Shown here piece after piece: positions 34,771 to 37,233 of a stretch of DNA of 37,233 nt. The stretch lies in assembly GCA_036504235.1 (NCBI GenBank), contig DASXVN010000016.1:1-37233 (forward strand), in the 5' to 3' direction. Each line of letters begins with the position of its first letter. The first letter of the stretch is position 1. The notes beneath the pieces were generated by a model. The model did no database searches and was not told where the DNA came from. It worked only from the letters and a program-made list of their open reading frames with translations. A program made the translations under genes and the position numbers. The stretch comes from Zipacnadum sp036504235. GTDB taxonomy: Bacteria; Armatimonadota; Zipacnadia; Zipacnadales; Zipacnadaceae.

Positions 34771-36042
34771 ATGTCCGAGCAACTAGCGATTAACGGCGGA
34801 CCGAAAACTATCGAGGCGCCGCTGCCGCCGTGGCCGTGGTACTCCGAGGAGATCATCCAGGCGGCGATGGAGCCGCTGCGCGAGGGACGCATTAACTACT
34901 GGACCGGCCCGCGGGGCATGCAGTTTGAGCAGGCGTTCGCCGACTGGTGCGGGGCGAAGTACGGGATTTCCACCTCCAACGGCACCAGCGCCCTGCACGT
35001 GGCGCTCAGCGGAATCGGCATCGGCCCCGGCGATGAGGTCATCGTACCCTCATACACCTTCATCGCCAGCAGCTTCTCGGTCTGCCAGGCGGGCGCGGTC
35101 CCGGTCTTTGCCGATGTGGAGCCGCACGGCCACACGATCAGCCCGGCGGCCATCGAGGCCAAGCTCAGCGAGCACACCAAGGCGATTTTGGTCGTCCACC
35201 TGTACGGCGAGATGTGCGATATGGACGCCATCCTGGAGATCGCCAAGCGGCACAATCTAAAGGTCGTGGAGGACTGCGCGCAGGCCCACGGCGGCAGTTG
35301 CCACGGGAAGAAGGCCGGGACCCTCGGCGACATCGGCGCGTTTTCCTTCTGCCAGTCCAAGCATTTCTCGACCGGGGGAGAGGGCGGCTGCGTGGTTACC
35401 GACGACGAGGACGTGGCCTGGCTGTGCCGCTCCTTCCGCGACCACGGCTATGACGTGAGGCAGCGCATGAGCCTGCTGGAGCTGGAGGCCAAGCTGCCCT
35501 ACGTGCACAACATGGTCGGCTTCAACTTCCGCATGACCGAGATGCAGTCGGCCATCGGCCTCAAGGAACTGGAGCGCCTGGACAACTGGAACCTCGCTAA
35601 CCGCCGGCGCAATGCGCAGATCCTGAACGAGCGGCTGGCGGGCTGCCCCGGCCTGCTGCGCCTGCCCATTGACACCGAGGCGCGGCGCAACGCCTACTGG
35701 CTGTACCCGATCATCGTGGACCGGGGCGCGCTGAGCTGCGATATCAAGGAGTTCACGGCGGCCCTGAGCGCCGAGGGGCTGCCCGCGGGCCCGGTCCTGT
35801 GGCCGCAGTGCTACAAGGAGAAGGCCTTCCAGGAGCACAACGGCTTCGGGAAGCTCAAGTACCCCTTCGAGGACCCGGCGACCCGCCCCGAGGCGGTCAA
35901 CTACGCAGCAGAGTTCTGCCCGAACGCCGCCGAGGTAGAAAAGGAATGCTTCTGGGTCCCCACGCACCCGACGTACGACCCGGAGCACATGGAAGCGATA
36001 GCGGAGGGGATACGGAAAGTGGCGGAGGCGTTTAGCAAGTAG
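34771..36042 (+). CDS. DegT/DnrJ/EryC1/StrS family PLP aminotransferase (second copy)
   Basis: The product has 423 residues. The opening LAINGGPKTIE is typical of the family. SNGTSALHVALSG is the phosphate-binding segment, PSYTFIASSFSV follows, VVEDCAQAHGG holds Asp168 and Gln171, and FSFCQSKHFSTGGEGG has the Schiff-base Lys197. FNFRMTEMQSAIGLKELERLD is the conserved dimer/active-site segment. It is only distantly similar to the copy at 23591, so not a recent duplicate. Substrate is unknown; 3-amino-5-hydroxybenzoate-synthase-like and sugar aminotransferases share these motifs. The start is ATG 34771 with AGGAGGG 7 bases before. It follows the LacI gene by 120 bases with no convincing terminator, so it may be its target or partner. 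Confidence 0.92.
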   Translation: MSEQLAINGGPKTIEAPLPPWPWYSEEIIQAAMEPLREGRINYWTGPRGMQFEQAFADWCGAKYGISTSNGTSALHVALSGIGIGPGDEVIVPSYTFIASSFSVCQAGAVPVFADVEPHGHTISPAAIEAKLSEHTKAILVVHLYGEMCDMDAILEIAKRHNLKVVEDCAQAHGGSCHGKKAGTLGDIGAFSFCQSKHFSTGGEGGCVVTDDEDVAWLCRSFRDHGYDVRQRMSLLELEAKLPYVHNMVGFNFRMTEMQSAIGLKELERLDNWNLANRRRNAQILNERLAGCPGLLRLPIDTEARRNAYWLYPIIVDRGALSCDIKEFTAALSAEGLPAGPVLWPQCYKEKAFQEHNGFGKLKYPFEDPATRPEAVNYAAEFCPNAAEVEKECFWVPTHPTYDPEHMEAIAEGIRKVAEAFSK

Positions 36043-36057
36043 CAAACGCGAACCATA

Positions 36058-36089
36058 GTTCCCCCTCCCCCGTCAGGGAGAGGGGGAAC
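36058..36089. repeat. Palindromic intergenic repeat (type A, degenerate copy 3)
   Basis: GTTCCCCCTCCCC (36058-36070) and AGGGAGAGGGGGAAC (36075-36089) form an imperfect inverted repeat resembling the core of 174-214 and 5912-5953. It lies 15 bases after the DegT stop. A terminator function is possible, but no T-tract follows. Confidence 0.6.
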
Positions 36090-36113
36090 CAAGATCAGGC
36101 TAAGGAGCGAGCA

Positions 36114-37233
36114 ATGACGTCACTTCGAGTGGTCTTGATTACGCTGTTTGCTTGCCTGGTTGTCTCCATACCCCTGTCGCCAGCCCAAGCCCAGCAGACC
36201 GCCAGCGCCCGCACGAAGATCACCATCTCCGGCACGGTTCTCCTACCCGATGGCCAGCCGGCCAGTGATGCTCGCGTCCTCGCCGGCTACCGCGACTCGG
36301 CCCAGCAAGGTAAGCAAGCGGAGACTCACACCGACGCTGAGGGGAGGTACAGCTTCGTCTTAACGGATGCGGACCCCCGACCCGCCGTCATGCTCTTTGC
36401 CACCAAGCCCGGCTTCGCTTTCGCCTACAACTGGTACAGTGGCAAACCAGAGGGCGCTGTCCTGCGCCTCGGAGCGAAACCTGCGGCCCTGGTGGGGACG
36501 ATAGTGGATGAGCAGGGCCAGGCGGTGGCGCAGGCCGAGGTGACCATTACCTCGGGCCGGATCGCCAAGCCCTCCGCCGACCCCGAGACAGGCTATCTGG
36601 ACTTCTACAAGAACCGCTTCCTCCATTGCACCTCGGACGCCCAAGGGGAGTTTCGCCTGGAAGATTTACCCTTTGACGCCATCTTCTGGTTCGACGTAGA
36701 CGCGCCGCACCAAGCCCGTATCACCGGGAAGCGCGATCTTAGCGACACCACCCCTCTGCGTGTCGTGCTACAGCCTGAAGCGACCATTGCGGGCCATGTC
36801 TTGCACGAGGGGAAGCCGGTTGCCGGCATTACGATTAGTGCCCAGTCACAAGCCCCGGGAGGGTGGGGCAAGGCGCTCACCGGGGCGGACGGTGGCTACG
36901 GGATAGAGCATCTACCTGCCGGTAAGTACAATGTTGGTATTGCCGATTTCCCCGAGGGCCTCACCGGGGCGGCGGTGGAAGGTGTGGCGGTCAAGGCAGG
37001 AGACCACGCGACTGGCGTTGACCTGACGCTCACGCCGGGGGCCCTGGTTACGGGCAAGGTGACGGCTGCCGACGGCGCACCAATGGCCGGGGCCAGTGTC
37101 GCTTCGTACGGCCCGGCGCGGCCGCCGTCGGGAGCCTGGTGCCACGTGGTGAAGACGGCAGCAGACGGGACCTACAGCGTGCGCCTGCCGGAGGGACACA
37201 GCCGGCTCTACTACATGGGAAACCTGCCGGGAT
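36114..37233 (+). CDS. Secreted protein of repeated carboxypeptidase-regulatory-like domains (partial)
   Basis: The frame is open from ATG 36114 through the right edge, giving at least 373 residues; the end lies outside the window. A Sec signal peptide covers about 1-26 (VVLITLFACLVVSI, then PLSPAQA). At least four beta-sandwich modules follow with the pattern of carboxypeptidase-regulatory-like/Cna-B-like domains. Module starts are ISGTVLLPDGQPASDARV (39-56), LVGTIVDEQGQAVAQAEV, IAGHVLHEGKPVAGITI and VTGKVTAADGAPMAGASV. Each is followed by a DxxGxY/F turn such as TDAEGRYSF, SDAQGEFRL, TGADGGYGI and TAADGTYSV. AAGGAG lies 6 bases before the start. Such modules usually act as structural or binding domains of exported proteins; any enzymatic part would be downstream. 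Confidence 0.85.
   Translation, partial: MTSLRVVLITLFACLVVSIPLSPAQAQQTASARTKITISGTVLLPDGQPASDARVLAGYRDSAQQGKQAETHTDAEGRYSFVLTDADPRPAVMLFATKPGFAFAYNWYSGKPEGAVLRLGAKPAALVGTIVDEQGQAVAQAEVTITSGRIAKPSADPETGYLDFYKNRFLHCTSDAQGEFRLEDLPFDAIFWFDVDAPHQARITGKRDLSDTTPLRVVLQPEATIAGHVLHEGKPVAGITISAQSQAPGGWGKALTGADGGYGIEHLPAGKYNVGIADFPEGLTGAAVEGVAVKAGDHATGVDLTLTPGALVTGKVTAADGAPMAGASVASYGPARPPSGAWCHVVKTAADGTYSVRLPEGHSRLYYMGNLPG

Overview
The window is GC-rich bacterial DNA. Genes are densely packed, most starts have strong AGGAGG-type ribosome-binding sites, and many products are exported by Sec signal peptides, one by the Tat route. The mix of glycoside-hydrolase-like families (GH4, GH2, GH20-like, GH38-like, GH106-like), SGNH hydrolases, a URO-D-family protein, DegT aminotransferases, a DUF362 ferredoxin, a LacI regulator and a Tat-exported [NiFe] hydrogenase, together with palindromic intergenic repeats, resembles uncultured, plant-polysaccharide-degrading lineages such as Armatimonadota or related deep-branching phyla. 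That placement is inference from gene content only.

Layout. (1) 1-385: intergenic repeats and a 45-bp remnant of a second GH4 gene. (2) 386-1699 (-): GH4 glycosidase. (3) 1884-5816 (+): a 1310-residue secreted protein with a carbohydrate-binding-like region, a glutamine-amidotransferase-like (ThuA-like) region and a degenerate PHP-like region. (4) 5817-6136: more repeats and a clear terminator. (5) 6137-8494 (-): GH2 enzyme with a recognisable promoter that carries an operator-like inverted repeat. (6) 8700-18262 (+): an operon encoding mainly exported proteins: a mutarotase/ThuA-like protein, three tandem paralogues of an unassigned glycosidase-like barrel, and two SGNH hydrolases; it ends in a terminator. 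(7) 18371-28786 (+): five closely packed genes without signal peptides: GH20-like, GH38-like, DegT aminotransferase, GH106-like and URO-D-like. (8) 28797-31820 (-): a [NiFe]-hydrogenase operon in the order small subunit, large subunit, maturation protease. (9) 32324-36042 (+): DUF362 bis-[4Fe-4S] protein, LacI regulator with a near-consensus promoter, and a second DegT aminotransferase. (10) 36114 to the right edge: start of a secreted protein of repeated carboxypeptidase-regulatory-like modules.

Working model (inference): the 8.7-18.3 kb operon binds, deacylates and trims a polysaccharide outside the cytoplasm, and the 18.4-28.8 kb operon finishes unusual, possibly amino- or rhamnose-containing, fragments inside the cell. 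No transporter lies in the window. The hydrogenase is an uptake-type enzyme with no membrane anchor or cytochrome b here. Its large subunit has an unusual histidine-rich tail, and its small subunit has four cysteines at the medial cluster.

The strongest candidates for something undescribed are the tandem barrel family with its mosaic middle copy, the five-gene intracellular cassette, and the His-rich hydrogenase tail.
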